Of a stretch of 64,000 bases of DNA, positions 16,752 to 26,419 are shown piece after piece. Every line of letters begins with the position of its first letter. Within the stretch, counting starts at the first letter, position 1. Below the pieces are notes generated by a model. It worked only from the letters and a program-made list of their open reading frames with translations. It was not told where the DNA came from and ran no database searches. This DNA is from JAQWRV01 sp045564915 (GTDB lineage: Bacteria > Pseudomonadota > Alphaproteobacteria > Rhodospirillales > Rhodospirillaceae), in assembly GCA_045564915.1 (NCBI GenBank), contig JBJLGL010000004.1:192655-256654 (forward strand), written 5' to 3'. Made by a program: the position numbers and the translations under genes.

Positions 16752-18581
16752 TTATATTTCTCTAACAGCACCTTTAGATGCGCTACTTGTCATGGATGCA
16801 TACGCTCTAAGTGCACCTGAAATCTGACGCGGCCGGCGTTTTGCTGGTTGCCACCCCATGTTATCGCGATTGCTACGCCGTTTAGCCAGAACATTCTCAT
16901 CGACAACGATGTCGATGGCTCTATTAGGAATGTCAATCTTGATGAGGTCTCCATCTTCGACAAGACCAATCGTGCCGCCCTCTGCCGCTTCAGGTGACAC
17001 GTGACCGATGGATAGGCCTGACGTACCACCTGAAAAGCGCCCGTCGGTCACCAGGGCGCAATCTTTTCCAAGCCCCTTGGATTTCAGATAACTAGTTGGA
17101 TAGAGCATTTCCTGCATGCCCGGGCCACCACGCGGCCCCTCATACCTTATGAGTACTACGTCACCTTCCTTCACGCGCCCATTTAAGATCCCTGAGACAG
17201 CGTCTTCTTGGCTTTCGAAAATATTCGCTGGGCCTGAGAAGACTAAGATAGACTCATCTACTCCCGCAGTTTTTACAATACAGCCATCTTCTGCAAGATT
17301 TCCGTACAACACTGCGAGCCCCCCATCCTTTGAAAATGCGTGATTTACGCTTCGGACAACACCATTCTCGCGATCGGTGTCTAAACTTTTGTATCGTCGC
17401 GATTGTGAGAAAGCTTGCTGCGTCGGAACACCACCTGGCGCTGCACGATAAAATTCCTGTACACTAGTACTATTAGTACGCACTACATCCCAGCGATCTA
17501 GCGCGTTTGCAAGCGTTGTGGAATGAACAGTCGGTAGTGATGTATCTATCAGTTTCGCACGGTCGAGCTCGCCGAGTATGGCCATAACACCCCCGGCGCG
17601 ATGGACATCTTCCATGTGGACGTCACTTTTCGCCGGTGCCACCTTACAAAGGACGGGTACTTGTCGGGAAAGCCGGTCAATATCTGACATTGTAAAATCA
17701 ATGTTTGCTTCGTGCGCTGCTGCGAGTAGATGCAAAACTGTATTTGTGGAGCCGCCCATGGCGATATCCAGGGTTATTGCATTTTCAAAGGCAGCGAAAG
17801 AGGCTATGTGCCGGGGTAGAGCACTTAAGTCTTCTTGGTCGTAATATCTATGACATAAATCAACAATCAGGTGGCCCGCTTCTCTAAACAATTGTTCGCG
17901 ATCTGCATGTGTTGCTAAAGTTGAACCATTTCCAGGAAGTGACAGCCCTAGAGCTTCGGTTAGACAATTCATTGAGTTTGCGGTGAACATGCCGGAGCAA
18001 GAGCCACAGGTGGGGCAAGCCGATTGTTCAATCTTGAGTAAGTCCTCGTCACTAATCGCTTCATCAGCAGCTGCGACCATAGCATCTACTAGGTCCAGTG
18101 CTTTCTCTTTATCGTTTACCCTTATTTTTCCGGCCTCCATGGGGCCACCAGAAACAAAAACAACGGGAATATTTATGCGCATTGCCGCCATTAGCATGCC
18201 CGGCGTGATCTTGTCACAATTTGAAATACATACTATCGCATCCGCACAATGCGCGTTGACCATGTATTCAATTGAATCTGCAATTATTTCACGAGATGGC
18301 AACGAGTAGAGCATACCGTCATGTCCCATCGCTATGCCATCGTCGACGGCGATAGTATTAAATTCCTTTGCTATTCCACCGGCGTCTTCTATCTCTCGGG
18401 CTACGAGTTGCCCAAGGTCTTTAAGATGTACATGCCCCGGAACGAACTGAGTAAAAGAGTTAGCTACAGCAATAATAGGTTTGCCAAAGTCTCCGTCTTT
18501 CATTCCTGTGGCGCGCCAAAGGCCGCGTGCGCCGGCCATATTACGTCCATGGGTAGAAGTTCGAGATCTATAGGGTGGCAC
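16752..18581 (-). CDS. ilvD: Dihydroxy-acid dehydratase IlvD
   Basis: This 609-residue enzyme, close to the length of the E. coli enzyme, dehydrates 2,3-dihydroxy-isovalerate and its homologue to the 2-keto acids in valine, isoleucine and leucine synthesis. The family start (YRSRTSTHGRNMAGARGLWR) and the Fe-S ligand sites are intact: the Cys in SNCDKITPGM and the cluster ACPTCGSCSGMFTANSMNCL. The C-terminal RYEGPRGGPGMQEM and DGRFSGGTSGLSIGH motifs complete the signature. The start codon is GTG. It is monocistronic in appearance, with AT-rich DNA upstream. It is a core metabolic gene and not functionally linked to its neighbours. Confidence 0.97.
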   Translation of the reverse strand: MPPYRSRTSTHGRNMAGARGLWRATGMKDGDFGKPIIAVANSFTQFVPGHVHLKDLGQLVAREIEDAGGIAKEFNTIAVDDGIAMGHDGMLYSLPSREIIADSIEYMVNAHCADAIVCISNCDKITPGMLMAAMRINIPVVFVSGGPMEAGKIRVNDKEKALDLVDAMVAAADEAISDEDLLKIEQSACPTCGSCSGMFTANSMNCLTEALGLSLPGNGSTLATHADREQLFREAGHLIVDLCHRYYDQEDLSALPRHIASFAAFENAITLDIAMGGSTNTVLHLLAAAHEANIDFTMSDIDRLSRQVPVLCKVAPAKSDVHMEDVHRAGGVMAILGELDRAKLIDTSLPTVHSTTLANALDRWDVVRTNSTSVQEFYRAAPGGVPTQQAFSQSRRYKSLDTDRENGVVRSVNHAFSKDGGLAVLYGNLAEDGCIVKTAGVDESILVFSGPANIFESQEDAVSGILNGRVKEGDVVLIRYEGPRGGPGMQEMLYPTSYLKSKGLGKDCALVTDGRFSGGTSGLSIGHVSPEAAEGGTIGLVEDGDLIKIDIPNRAIDIVVDENVLAKRRSNRDNMGWQPAKRRPRQISGALRAYASMTSSASKGAVREI

Positions 18582-18906
18582 CTCAGAACCTGCCTTTCAG
18601 GGTTATAGTCTTTATTGGTAGATTTATTATTATATATGAAACAAATGCTACTAATCCAACTCTAGAGTCATTTACCCCAACGGAAAAATTGTTACGTCTC
18701 AACAAGACTATTATCTTTATTTTCTTATGTGATCCCATATATTTCTATAATCGTTTGATATGCCCTTGAAATCGCTATGCATCTTACAATAGCTTGGCCA
18801 CCGGCTAGCGCTGAAGGTCCCAAAATAGCTTTTAATCGCGAACGCATTTGCAGAGACCTTTTTATTTTCCTTGAATTAGTCTACAAATAAATACTTCAAA
18901 CACGAG
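18582..18906. other. Intergenic, AT-rich, divergent promoter region
   Basis: These 325 nt separate ilvD (minus) and the YbaN-like gene (plus). The ilvD side is very AT-rich, with runs of A and T that suit a strong promoter. I see no leader peptide rich in branched-chain amino acids, no attenuator hairpin, no RNA gene and no convincing repeat. Confidence 0.5.
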
Positions 18907-19368
18907 ATGATGATGATCACAAAGACCCCAAATGAACCTGGGCAAGGTTCGGAAGACATCCCCCCTCCGCCCATGACCCATTCTAAGTTTTGTCCGTTCT
19001 TTCTGTGTTTGGGCTGGGTATTTGTTGGGATCGGCTTTGTTGGGGCATTCGTTCCTGGACTACCAACCACGGTTTTTCTGATTATCGCCCTATGGGCTTT
19101 CTCTAGGAGTTCCGATCGCCTGCGTATGTGGTTGTGGACCCATCCGAGATTTGGCTCCACTCTTCGAGATTGGCATATTCATCGGGTGATTCCACCGTCT
19201 GCTAAAGTGACTGCTGTGGTGTTTATGATGTTCAGTGTTGCTATCGTTACAGTGATCGCGTCATCTTGGCAGGCTCCTGTAATACTCGCAACTGTGCTGG
19301 CACCTATTGCAGCGTGGATTATTACCCGTAGGAGTTTTGTGCCTGCATCTGCGGCTCATGCAAAGTAA
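18907..19368 (+). CDS. YbaN-like inner membrane protein (DUF454)
   Basis: This 153-residue protein has three hydrophobic spans. The family block begins at LGWVFVGIGFVGAFVPGLPTT, followed by the RSSDRLRMWLWTHPRFGSTL cytosolic segment, which defines the DUF454/YbaN family. The protein is located in the inner membrane and its function is unknown. The start is at a run of ATG triplets (18907, 18910, 18913); the exact start within these is unclear. There is an extra polar N-terminus of about 25 residues before the first span. Its downstream neighbour converges from the minus strand. Confidence 0.8.
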   Translation: MMMITKTPNEPGQGSEDIPPPPMTHSKFCPFFLCLGWVFVGIGFVGAFVPGLPTTVFLIIALWAFSRSSDRLRMWLWTHPRFGSTLRDWHIHRVIPPSAKVTAVVFMMFSVAIVTVIASSWQAPVILATVLAPIAAWIITRRSFVPASAAHAK

Positions 19369-19491
19369 GCGCCTTGGTATGCGTGTGCTTTGTATGGGGA
19401 GGCATTTAGAAAATAATATGCTATCCCAAGCTAGACTCTAACTCCTGACGGGTTTATTTTTCTCGATAGCTTTCCCAAGAAAAGTTGATTG

Positions 19492-21816
19492 CTATGCCCA
19501 CACACCATCCCGTTCCACTTTCATAGGTTCGCTTGCGCTGATCGGGTTGGGAAACCTTTTTGTTACCTGGAAGGTTAGGCCTCCTCTTAGCCCGACAGCT
19601 TGGACCGAGGATACAAAAAGGCCCGTTAAATCAAGGCGGATAACATCATGTAGCGTCTTGTGACTACGTATTATCAAGTCGAAGTTTTTAGTGTCCTCGT
19701 GAACCATACCGTCGAGTTGAATAGATCCCATTTTACGGAAGTTGAGATCGAGTAAGAAGCGCAAACCAGGCCCTAATCTCTTCTTTCCTTTTTGACTTTC
19801 TTCTTTGTCTTTTGCCTCTTCACGCCTGGTAATAAGATTGATCTTCTCGATTTGTCCGTTGGCGTTCCAAGGAACTGGAGTGGAACGCCATTCGCTGGCC
19901 GATTCCCGCACCTGTCTTCCTAACTGGGTAGCTTCTCCGGCCAATACACGAGCTAGATGAGCACCACGTGGACCAGAGCGTTCAAGCGCTCTCAGATTGT
20001 TATCGCCCGGCCACTGCCTTATATCTTCTGAACGCATAGCTTGAAGAAATGAAAGGGCTGCTACTATAGTTCGGGGTCCACCATCTGGGACAGTATTGGC
20101 AAGAAGTTGCGCTGCTTGTGGATCGGACCTTTGTAGTAACTGCAAGGCTTCTGTGAGTGCTGGCCAGACATTTCCAGTGGTAAACGGGATTCCTCCATAG
20201 GATGGCGGCGGCGGTGCAATCTGTATGGTCGAACCAGCTGCATCTAGTCGAGGTGACATTTGATAGAGTATATCAAAAGTGATAGCCGTGCCCGGTGGTA
20301 AGTTGACGCGACTGCCCAACTGAATAGCACCTTCACGTGTTTGAATGATAGTCTGCGCTGGAGTGGACTGTGGAGTGACCGTACCAGTCAGAGTTAAAAG
20401 TACTGATCCTTGTTGAACGTTTGATGGTGTCTTGAAGGGTGGTGGTGGCCAACCCTGTGCGCCCGCTACTTTCAGACCATGCTGCATCGCTCCACCCACC
20501 GGTAGAAGAGATCCTGAACCGGATGGCTGTTGAGTGGTTGAATGAACCTTTATACTTGTGTCTAAAAGTTGGCCTGCTAACCCCGAAGTTTTTGTCAAGA
20601 CTGCTTTAGCCGTAGTTTGTCCTAGCGCATTAGGTGTGCCTACTGGTGGTAGACCAGAAGGTGCCATAATGGTTTTTGTGCCGTGGGCTAGAGACCTGTC
20701 ACCTCCAAGGATTGAGCTTTTTAGAGGTGCCGTAGTGATAGTTGCGTGATTCACAGAGGTGACGCGGATTGTTAGGTCTGAGCCCTTGATTAGGCCTGGA
20801 AGATCCCGTGGTTTACCGAGTTTACTCAATGGGTCTATTTGCCCTGAGGATCGCTGCCCCACTGATTGTATTGAACTGGTATTTTCTGACAGCAAGAATG
20901 CATTTAGGGGTCCTGCTTGAGTGAGCGGTAAAGCACCACCTGGCGTCCAAACCTGGCCAACTGGCAGTACTGTTGATTGGGTTGCTGGGTTGCTAGTTAG
21001 CACACTGCTAGAAGGCTGTGTTGCAGTTGAGGCGCGACGGCCTGCAGATAATTGCATTAGGGCCTGCTGTATCGGCTGACCATCAATAGAGACCATGCGG
21101 ATTGCAACCCTATTGGTCGATGTATTGGCTATCTCAAAAGCAAGCCGAGAGCCCTCAGGGATAGGGAATGGCGTGCGAAAGCTGACATTGCCGACCGATG
21201 TTCTTACCATGACATGTAATGCTTGTTTTGCTTGTTGTGGTTTTGTTACCTGTGTTGCTGCCTGTGTTGCTGCCTGTGTTGCTGCCTGTGTTGCTGCCTG
21301 TGTTGCTGCCTGTGTTGATGCCTGTGTTGCTGCCTGTGTTGCTGCCTGTGTTGCTGCCTGTGTTGCTGCCTGTGTTGTTGCCTGTGTTGTTGCTTGTGTT
21401 GTTGCCTGTGTTGTTGCCTGTGTTGTTACCTGTGTTGTTACCTGTGTTGTTGCCTGTGTTGTTGTCTGTAGTGTTGCCGGTGTTGCTGCTTGTGGCGTTG
21501 AGCGTTGAGTGGAGCTCACACCTAATTTTTGAATGGGGGCTAAGTCTTTTGTCGTCGAAATTGAAGCTGCGGTTCGTGCAACTTCTATTGTCCTTTGCAG
21601 AACTTGGACGGCTGCGCGGCTAGTCTCAGCCTGTGCAGCTAGCGCCCGTTGAGATCCATCTGGTTGTTGGGAAATAACGATGCCTTCTAGCCGTATTCCA
21701 GCCGTCAATCGCAATAGCTCTAACGACGGGTCTCTAACAATGGCGATGGGTACTGTTGGGGCGCTGCTAGGCGGCGCCTGCGTTGGCTGGGCATTTGGCG
21801 GCAGGATAGTTGACAC
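19492..21816 (-). CDS. FliK-like protein with a low-complexity TQ repeat
   Basis: This 774-residue protein is the last gene of the flhA-flhF-flhG run; its GTG start is 1 nt after the flhG stop. The body is rich in Thr, Gln, Ser and Pro and lacks hydrophobic spans. Residues 118-189 are 18 copies of a four-residue unit (TTTQ, ATTQ, VTTQ, then AATQ). The C-terminal 100 residues (RFLLDLNFRKMGSIQLDG then LFVSSVQAVGLRGGLTFQVT) resemble the folded C-terminal domain of FliK hook-length control proteins. A separate, clearer FliK lies at 46560-48836, so this could be a second length-control or export-switching protein. That role is inferred. Confidence 0.65.
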   Translation of the reverse strand: MSTILPPNAQPTQAPPSSAPTVPIAIVRDPSLELLRLTAGIRLEGIVISQQPDGSQRALAAQAETSRAAVQVLQRTIEVARTAASISTTKDLAPIQKLGVSSTQRSTPQAATPATLQTTTQATTQVTTQVTTQATTQATTQATTQATTQAATQAATQAATQAATQASTQAATQAATQAATQAATQAATQVTKPQQAKQALHVMVRTSVGNVSFRTPFPIPEGSRLAFEIANTSTNRVAIRMVSIDGQPIQQALMQLSAGRRASTATQPSSSVLTSNPATQSTVLPVGQVWTPGGALPLTQAGPLNAFLLSENTSSIQSVGQRSSGQIDPLSKLGKPRDLPGLIKGSDLTIRVTSVNHATITTAPLKSSILGGDRSLAHGTKTIMAPSGLPPVGTPNALGQTTAKAVLTKTSGLAGQLLDTSIKVHSTTQQPSGSGSLLPVGGAMQHGLKVAGAQGWPPPPFKTPSNVQQGSVLLTLTGTVTPQSTPAQTIIQTREGAIQLGSRVNLPPGTAITFDILYQMSPRLDAAGSTIQIAPPPPSYGGIPFTTGNVWPALTEALQLLQRSDPQAAQLLANTVPDGGPRTIVAALSFLQAMRSEDIRQWPGDNNLRALERSGPRGAHLARVLAGEATQLGRQVRESASEWRSTPVPWNANGQIEKINLITRREEAKDKEESQKGKKRLGPGLRFLLDLNFRKMGSIQLDGMVHEDTKNFDLIIRSHKTLHDVIRLDLTGLFVSSVQAVGLRGGLTFQVTKRFPNPISASEPMKVERDGVWA
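21250..21465 (-). repeat. 18-unit, 12-bp tandem repeat inside the FliK-like gene
   Basis: The unit on the plus strand is TGCTGCCTGTGT and variants. It splits into two blocks: ten units nearest 21250 mostly of the AATQ type, and eight units further along of the TTQ type (with Val variants at two places and one Ser variant). The unit length is a multiple of three, so copy-number change keeps the reading frame. The three-base period also keeps the opposite strand open, which explains long shadow frames there. Confidence 0.95.
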
Positions 21817-21817
21817 G

Positions 21818-22627
21818 TTACTTCACAACTAGCCTTTCAGCGATGGCATCCACATCCAGGGCGGCTTCGGAACCGGGCGAGCGGATTAGAATCGGTGTCT
21901 GATTACGTATGGTCTCACGGACCCGTGCATCGCGGCGAATAATACCGGATAGTGGAGGAGAGATTTTCAGAAAGCCCTGACACGCTTTGAACAAGGTTTG
22001 GTATGTACGCTCTCCTTCACGGGTTGAATTAGATGCGTTTATGACGATGCGAATATCTAGGTTTGGACGTTCCAGCGCAGTTACTTTGATAAAAGCATAT
22101 GCATCCGTAAGAGATGTGGGTTCGTCACTGGTGACGACAAGAATCGTATCAGCACTTCGGGCTAATTGTCTGACTGATTTTTCCACTCCAGCCCCAAGGT
22201 CCAGAATAACTCGGTCATATCGTGCCGCCATCAAAGACAAGTCCTCACCGAGTATTTGTAAGCGGGATAGAGGAATGTTTGCTAGGCTGCCTGAACCAGA
22301 CCTTCCGGCAATGACGTCGAACCCACCTTGTTTATAGTGCATTGAAGCCTGGTTCAGGGATAGTTTACCAGCAATGACACTGCCAAGATCATGATCGGGC
22401 ATCAAACCTAACTGAATATCAACGTTAGCAAGGCCGAGGTCACCGTCAAATAAAAGCACACGATTACCTCGGCGAGCCAGAGCGTGGCTCAGCGTGATGG
22501 AAAAGAAGGTCTTGCCGACCCCTCCTTTACCTGATGCTACAGCGATAACATGCCCGCGGCGGCTCGGTTTGGCCGGCTTGCCCACAAGAGATGGACCTTG
22601 GGAAGAGGATGGTAATTCTGCATTCAT
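21818..22627 (-). CDS. flhG: FlhG/FleN flagellar number regulator, MinD-like ATPase
   Basis: This 269-residue ParA/MinD-type ATPase has the deviant Walker A KGGVGKT (34-40), the GDLGLANVDIQLGL switch and VILDLGAGVEK. The family limits flagellar number by acting on FlhF at the pole. The ATG overlaps the flhF stop by 1 nt, showing translational coupling. The N-terminal DQAxxLR motif by which many FlhG proteins activate FlhF is not visible; the N-terminus is instead Ser/Pro-rich. The C-terminal segment (EAALDVDAIAERLVV) could form the short amphipathic membrane helix. Confidence 0.92.
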   Translation of the reverse strand: MNAELPSSSQGPSLVGKPAKPSRRGHVIAVASGKGGVGKTFFSITLSHALARRGNRVLLFDGDLGLANVDIQLGLMPDHDLGSVIAGKLSLNQASMHYKQGGFDVIAGRSGSGSLANIPLSRLQILGEDLSLMAARYDRVILDLGAGVEKSVRQLARSADTILVVTSDEPTSLTDAYAFIKVTALERPNLDIRIVINASNSTREGERTYQTLFKACQGFLKISPPLSGIIRRDARVRETIRNQTPILIRSPGSEAALDVDAIAERLVVK

Positions 22628-23649
22628 TAAAAAACCTCTGTTCTTGGTCTGTTTTTGTCTTCTGCCAGATCACTCTCTTCGAAACGGGCAGGTTGTAAAT
22701 CTTCGTCTGGTGGCAAAAGCATGCGTGCCATCGATACAGGATTAATGGCACAAAGTCCCGTTGCTACATGAGGGTTAAGGCTGACTTCACTAAACATCAA
22801 TTGACCAGTGTCGGCGGCTGATAGAATAGCACCAAGACGGCGAGTCATATCGAGCCGTGTTCCAAGTATACGAGTTGCACCACAGTGAGAGAAGGTCTCG
22901 CCAATGTCAGCAGCTTCCCCAGCATCACCTCCAGCGGCCAGCACTAAGATAGGTTCCACATCAGCGCTATGGATCAGCGCCTTCAGGTAGTCCATATCGT
23001 GATGACTGAACGGATTAAGACCTGGACTGTCAATGAAGACTAAATCATATGACTGCATCATCAGGTCTACCGCTTGCGGCATGGCTTCGGGCCCTCTGAC
23101 CTGGCTTATCTCAACTTCCAGGATACTGGTAAACGCCATCAACTGTTCAACTGCACCGGCGCGGATTGTATCTGTGGTAATCACACCAATTGGACGGCCA
23201 GCCAACCGCGCGCGGGCCGCTAGTTTTGCTACAGCAATCGTTTTTCCAGACCCTGGGGGCCCGACCATCATGAATGGACGCGGGGCCTTGCGTTCCGGTA
23301 GTGGGGCGAAGTCAAAGTGGTCTTCTAGAGCCGCTGCGCAGGACATAGTGGGGGATCCTACCTCAACGGAGCTAGCCGTCATTACCATCTTTTCGATGAG
23401 TCTGGGAGGCACACCATGATAAGTCAGAGCCTCGCGCACCCTTTCAGCAAAGGGAGTTGAGTTCTCGCCCGCCAAGGCTTTGGCTATATCGTCATCACTG
23501 CCAGGCTCTTCTAAAGCTGCTGTAATGCGCACATCTTGACCATCGGAGGACCGCTGGGTCGACACAATTATTGCGTTCTCTCCCAGTTCCTCGCGGACCA
23601 TATTCATGGCTTCTGCCATAGTGGCTGCTGTGTAAGATTTTAGACGCAT
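22627..23649 (-). CDS. flhF: FlhF, SRP-like flagellar placement GTPase
   Basis: This 340-residue GTPase belongs to the SRP/FtsY group. It starts with the FlhF-specific region (MRLKSYTAATMAEAMNMVRE, then LGENAIIVSTQ), has the P-loop GPPGSGKT (130-137) and the NG-domain motifs DTIRAGAVEQL and FIDSPGLNP. The basic linker between the N-terminus and NG domain is short, and the C-terminal tail is longer and acidic. It sets the site of flagellum assembly at the pole. It lies 130 nt downstream of flhA and couples to flhG. Confidence 0.93.
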   Translation of the reverse strand: MRLKSYTAATMAEAMNMVREELGENAIIVSTQRSSDGQDVRITAALEEPGSDDDIAKALAGENSTPFAERVREALTYHGVPPRLIEKMVMTASSVEVGSPTMSCAAALEDHFDFAPLPERKAPRPFMMVGPPGSGKTIAVAKLAARARLAGRPIGVITTDTIRAGAVEQLMAFTSILEVEISQVRGPEAMPQAVDLMMQSYDLVFIDSPGLNPFSHHDMDYLKALIHSADVEPILVLAAGGDAGEAADIGETFSHCGATRILGTRLDMTRRLGAILSAADTGQLMFSEVSLNPHVATGLCAINPVSMARMLLPPDEDLQPARFEESDLAEDKNRPRTEVF

Positions 23650-23779
23650 CTTTTACGGCTTCTAGAGCTCCCCATTGCGTTTGAATATTACATATGGACG
23701 TATATCGTAGTGTTCTGACTCGGTGTTCTTTTCAGTAATAATTGCGGATTGCGTATCTATTCTTATAGCCCCGCTATAC

Positions 23780-25981
23780 TTAGATTTGACCAACAGTTTT
23801 AATTTTAGCTTTGGAATGAATCTCGTTTTGGGACATGACTACAGTCATGGGTCTGAAGCGGTCAATAATGGAGCGTACGTAAGGCCGCGCGGTTGGAGAG
23901 GTCAGCAAAACAGGCGTTTCACCCTGCATCGCATAATCCTCAAATTTCTGGCGAACTGTTGTAATAAATTCCTGAAGACGGGAGGGTGCCATAGATAGTT
24001 GCTGTTCGTCACCTTGCCCGACAAGCGAATCTATAAAAGACTGTTCCCACTCTGGTGATAATGTGACCAAAGAAATAACATTTTCCTCGTCAGAACTACC
24101 GTCGGAGAGCTGCCGAGATAGTCGCGTGCGAACATGTTCGCTGATCTGTAGAACATTGCGCGTTAATGCGCAGGCCTCGGCGACACCCTCGAGAATTGTA
24201 GGTAGGTCGCGAATTGATATACGCTCTGACAATAGGTTCTGAAGGACACGCTGGATCCCAGCAACACTGATGCTGGCAGGCACGATCTCGGCGATGAGTT
24301 TTTGCTGCTCTTTATCCAACTCGTCCAGGAGTTTCTGAGTCTCGCTGTATGATAGTAGCTCCTGCATATTATCGCGGACTACTTCGGTAAGATGAGTTGT
24401 GATAACGGTCGGAGGATCAACTACTGTATAACCGCGAAACAATGCTTCCTCACGATTAGCTGGGTCAATCCAAAGAGCCGGTAATCCGAATGTTGGCTCA
24501 CGGGTCTGTTCACCAGGAAGCGAAATTTCCTCACCCCGTGGATCCATTACCAGTAGCATATTTGGTCGAAGGTCGCCTCGCCCTGCTTCGACTTCCTTTA
24601 CGTAAAGTGCATATGAGTTGGCTGGTAGTTGCATGTTGTCTTGAATACGCACCGACGGCATAACAAAGCCCATATCTGTGGCTAGGGCACGGCGTAGGCT
24701 TTTGATTTGGTCTGTCAGACGATGGTTATCATTGTTGATCATCGAAAGTAGGCCGTATCCAAGTTCGAGGCGGACCTGATCGATACGCATCGCTGAGGAA
24801 ATGGGTTCTTCAGCTGTTAACAAATCTTGTGTACCTAGCTGCATATCAGCTTCAGCAGCCAGCGCAGCTTGGCGGCTTCTCTGAAATGTAAGCCATCCTG
24901 CAGTACCCCCAGTGAGAACAGACAACAACATGAATGGTGCTACCGGTGTTCCAGGCAGCAAGGCAAGGCTCAGTGCTAGGAATGAACTCATCCCCAGCGC
25001 TTTTGGATAACGCGCAAATTGTGTGCCTAAGGCTACGTCGGTACTCTCGTCTAGCCCGCCTTTAGATACCATCAGGCCTGCTGCAGTGGAGACTACCAAT
25101 GCTGGAATCTGTGTGACGAGGCCATCACCTACGGTCAAACGTGTATAGGTATCAGCGGCGTCTCCAAAGGCAAGATCATTCTGAACCATGCCGATAATCA
25201 TGCCACCGATAACATTGATGATGGTAATTAGGATTCCGGCAACAGCATCTCCGCGGACAAACTTTGAAGCACCGTCCATTGCACCGAAGAATTCACTTTC
25301 TTTTTGTAGATCGTCACGGCGTTTGCGAGCCTCTGTTTCGTCTATCATTCCGGCAGACATGTCCGCATCAATAGCCATCTGCTTCCCTGGGAGGGCATCC
25401 AGAGTAAAACGTGCAGTGACTTCCGCAATACGTGTAGCGCCTTTGGTGATTACCATAAAATTGACAATCACTAGAATGGAGAAGACAATTACACCGATCA
25501 CAAAATTGTCACCCATAATGAAGCCACCAAAGGCTTCAATTACTTCACCTGCAGCATTCGTTCCCTCGTGGCCTTCAGACAGAATTAAACGTGTTGATGC
25601 TAAGTTGAGGGCTAGACGCATCATGGTGGCGATTAGCAGCACTACCGGAAAGGAATTAAACTCGAGGGATTTATTGATGAAGACTACAGTCATCAAGATG
25701 AGCACAGAAAGTGTTATCGACAGAGCTAATGAAATGTCCAGAAGCCATGGCGGCATCGGCATGATCAGGACTACGAGAATCAAAACTAGGCCCAGAGCAA
25801 AGCCTAGGTCGCCTCGTTTTACGGCTTTAGTAAGACGGTCAAAGAATGGGCCGATATTGATCTCTGGCAACTGCTCCTTTGCCTGAGTTGCAACAGCCCC
25901 TTCGGTTCCCGGTTTTGGGCTTGCGATAGTCTCTTCATCCCCATCACTTGTTGGAGCTGTATTTAGATTTTCTTCTGCCAT
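23780..25981 (-). CDS. flhA: FlhA, flagellar type III export gate
   Basis: This 733-residue protein has an acidic N-terminal tail, about eight transmembrane helices (54-350) and a cytosolic C-terminal domain that binds chaperone-substrate complexes. The conserved cytosolic loop is present: the DADMSAGMIDETEARKRRDD region followed by FFGAMDGASKFVRGDAVAGI (FHIPEP family signature). The family exports rod, hook and filament subunits with proton motive force. It is longer than the usual 690-700 residues because of the N-terminal tail. A 17-bp dyad lies about 150 nt upstream (26129-26145). Confidence 0.96.
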   Translation of the reverse strand: MAEENLNTAPTSDGDEETIASPKPGTEGAVATQAKEQLPEINIGPFFDRLTKAVKRGDLGFALGLVLILVVLIMPMPPWLLDISLALSITLSVLILMTVVFINKSLEFNSFPVVLLIATMMRLALNLASTRLILSEGHEGTNAAGEVIEAFGGFIMGDNFVIGVIVFSILVIVNFMVITKGATRIAEVTARFTLDALPGKQMAIDADMSAGMIDETEARKRRDDLQKESEFFGAMDGASKFVRGDAVAGILITIINVIGGMIIGMVQNDLAFGDAADTYTRLTVGDGLVTQIPALVVSTAAGLMVSKGGLDESTDVALGTQFARYPKALGMSSFLALSLALLPGTPVAPFMLLSVLTGGTAGWLTFQRSRQAALAAEADMQLGTQDLLTAEEPISSAMRIDQVRLELGYGLLSMINNDNHRLTDQIKSLRRALATDMGFVMPSVRIQDNMQLPANSYALYVKEVEAGRGDLRPNMLLVMDPRGEEISLPGEQTREPTFGLPALWIDPANREEALFRGYTVVDPPTVITTHLTEVVRDNMQELLSYSETQKLLDELDKEQQKLIAEIVPASISVAGIQRVLQNLLSERISIRDLPTILEGVAEACALTRNVLQISEHVRTRLSRQLSDGSSDEENVISLVTLSPEWEQSFIDSLVGQGDEQQLSMAPSRLQEFITTVRQKFEDYAMQGETPVLLTSPTARPYVRSIIDRFRPMTVVMSQNEIHSKAKIKTVGQI

Positions 25982-26419
25982 ACCGGTCCCGGAGTCATTT
26001 TACTGAACTCTTATTAATCCTAGGGTTCTGACAGATTATCTTGCCAAACGGGCTCTCAATGGTATGAGTACTAATCTGTCTTACACCACTCCCATGGTGC
26101 CCTGGGTATGCTTAACAAGGTGTTTAGATAGGCAACATTTGCCTAGATTTTCGGACTTTTTTGGACTCTAGGACTGCATTGGAGCGTTAAGTGACCACTC
26201 GCACTCACTATTTCATAAGAATTGATTTTAGTAATATTATCAAGCGGTTGCGACGATTGCAGTTTATAATGACTTGCAAGAGGGTCTGTATGAGCTTTTT
26301 TGGATCTGTACTTGGGCAAAGCCAGATGAAACAGTGGACCTAGAGACACAACCCCGTATTGGGCATTGAAGCTAAATCAGGTTGTTGTTACTGGCCAAGA
26401 AAATTCGTTATTAATGGCT
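25982..26419. other. Intergenic region upstream of flhA
   Basis: These 438 nt separate flhA and the CopD-like gene. They hold the dyad at 26129-26145. On the minus strand there is TTGGCAAG (near 26041-26048), which resembles the -24 half of a sigma-54 promoter, but the -12 half is poor (TCTG in place of TTGC). Short open frames here look non-coding, with no ribosome site or recognisable protein. Confidence 0.5.
26129..26145. promoter_or_regulatory. Perfect 17-bp dyad upstream of flhA
   Basis: The arms TAGGCAA and TTGCCTA flank CAT. The inner 13 bases match 11 of 13 bases of the fliF upstream dyad (38341-38361). It is 148 nt from the flhA start, which suits an enhancer for a sigma-54 activator such as FlbD; that link is inference. 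Confidence 0.55.

Noticed and set aside
21095..21623. Two long plus-strand frames opposite the FliK-like repeat
   Set aside because: They are made by the period-3 repeat (Val-Leu-Pro and Ala-Cys-Val runs) and have no start context; the minus-strand gene is real.
25188..25886. 232-residue plus-strand frame inside flhA
   Set aside because: Antisense shadow of a well-conserved FlhA transmembrane region.
26041..26048. TTGGCAAG before flhA as a sigma-54 promoter
   Set aside because: The -24 half is good but the -12 half reads TCTG in place of TTGC.
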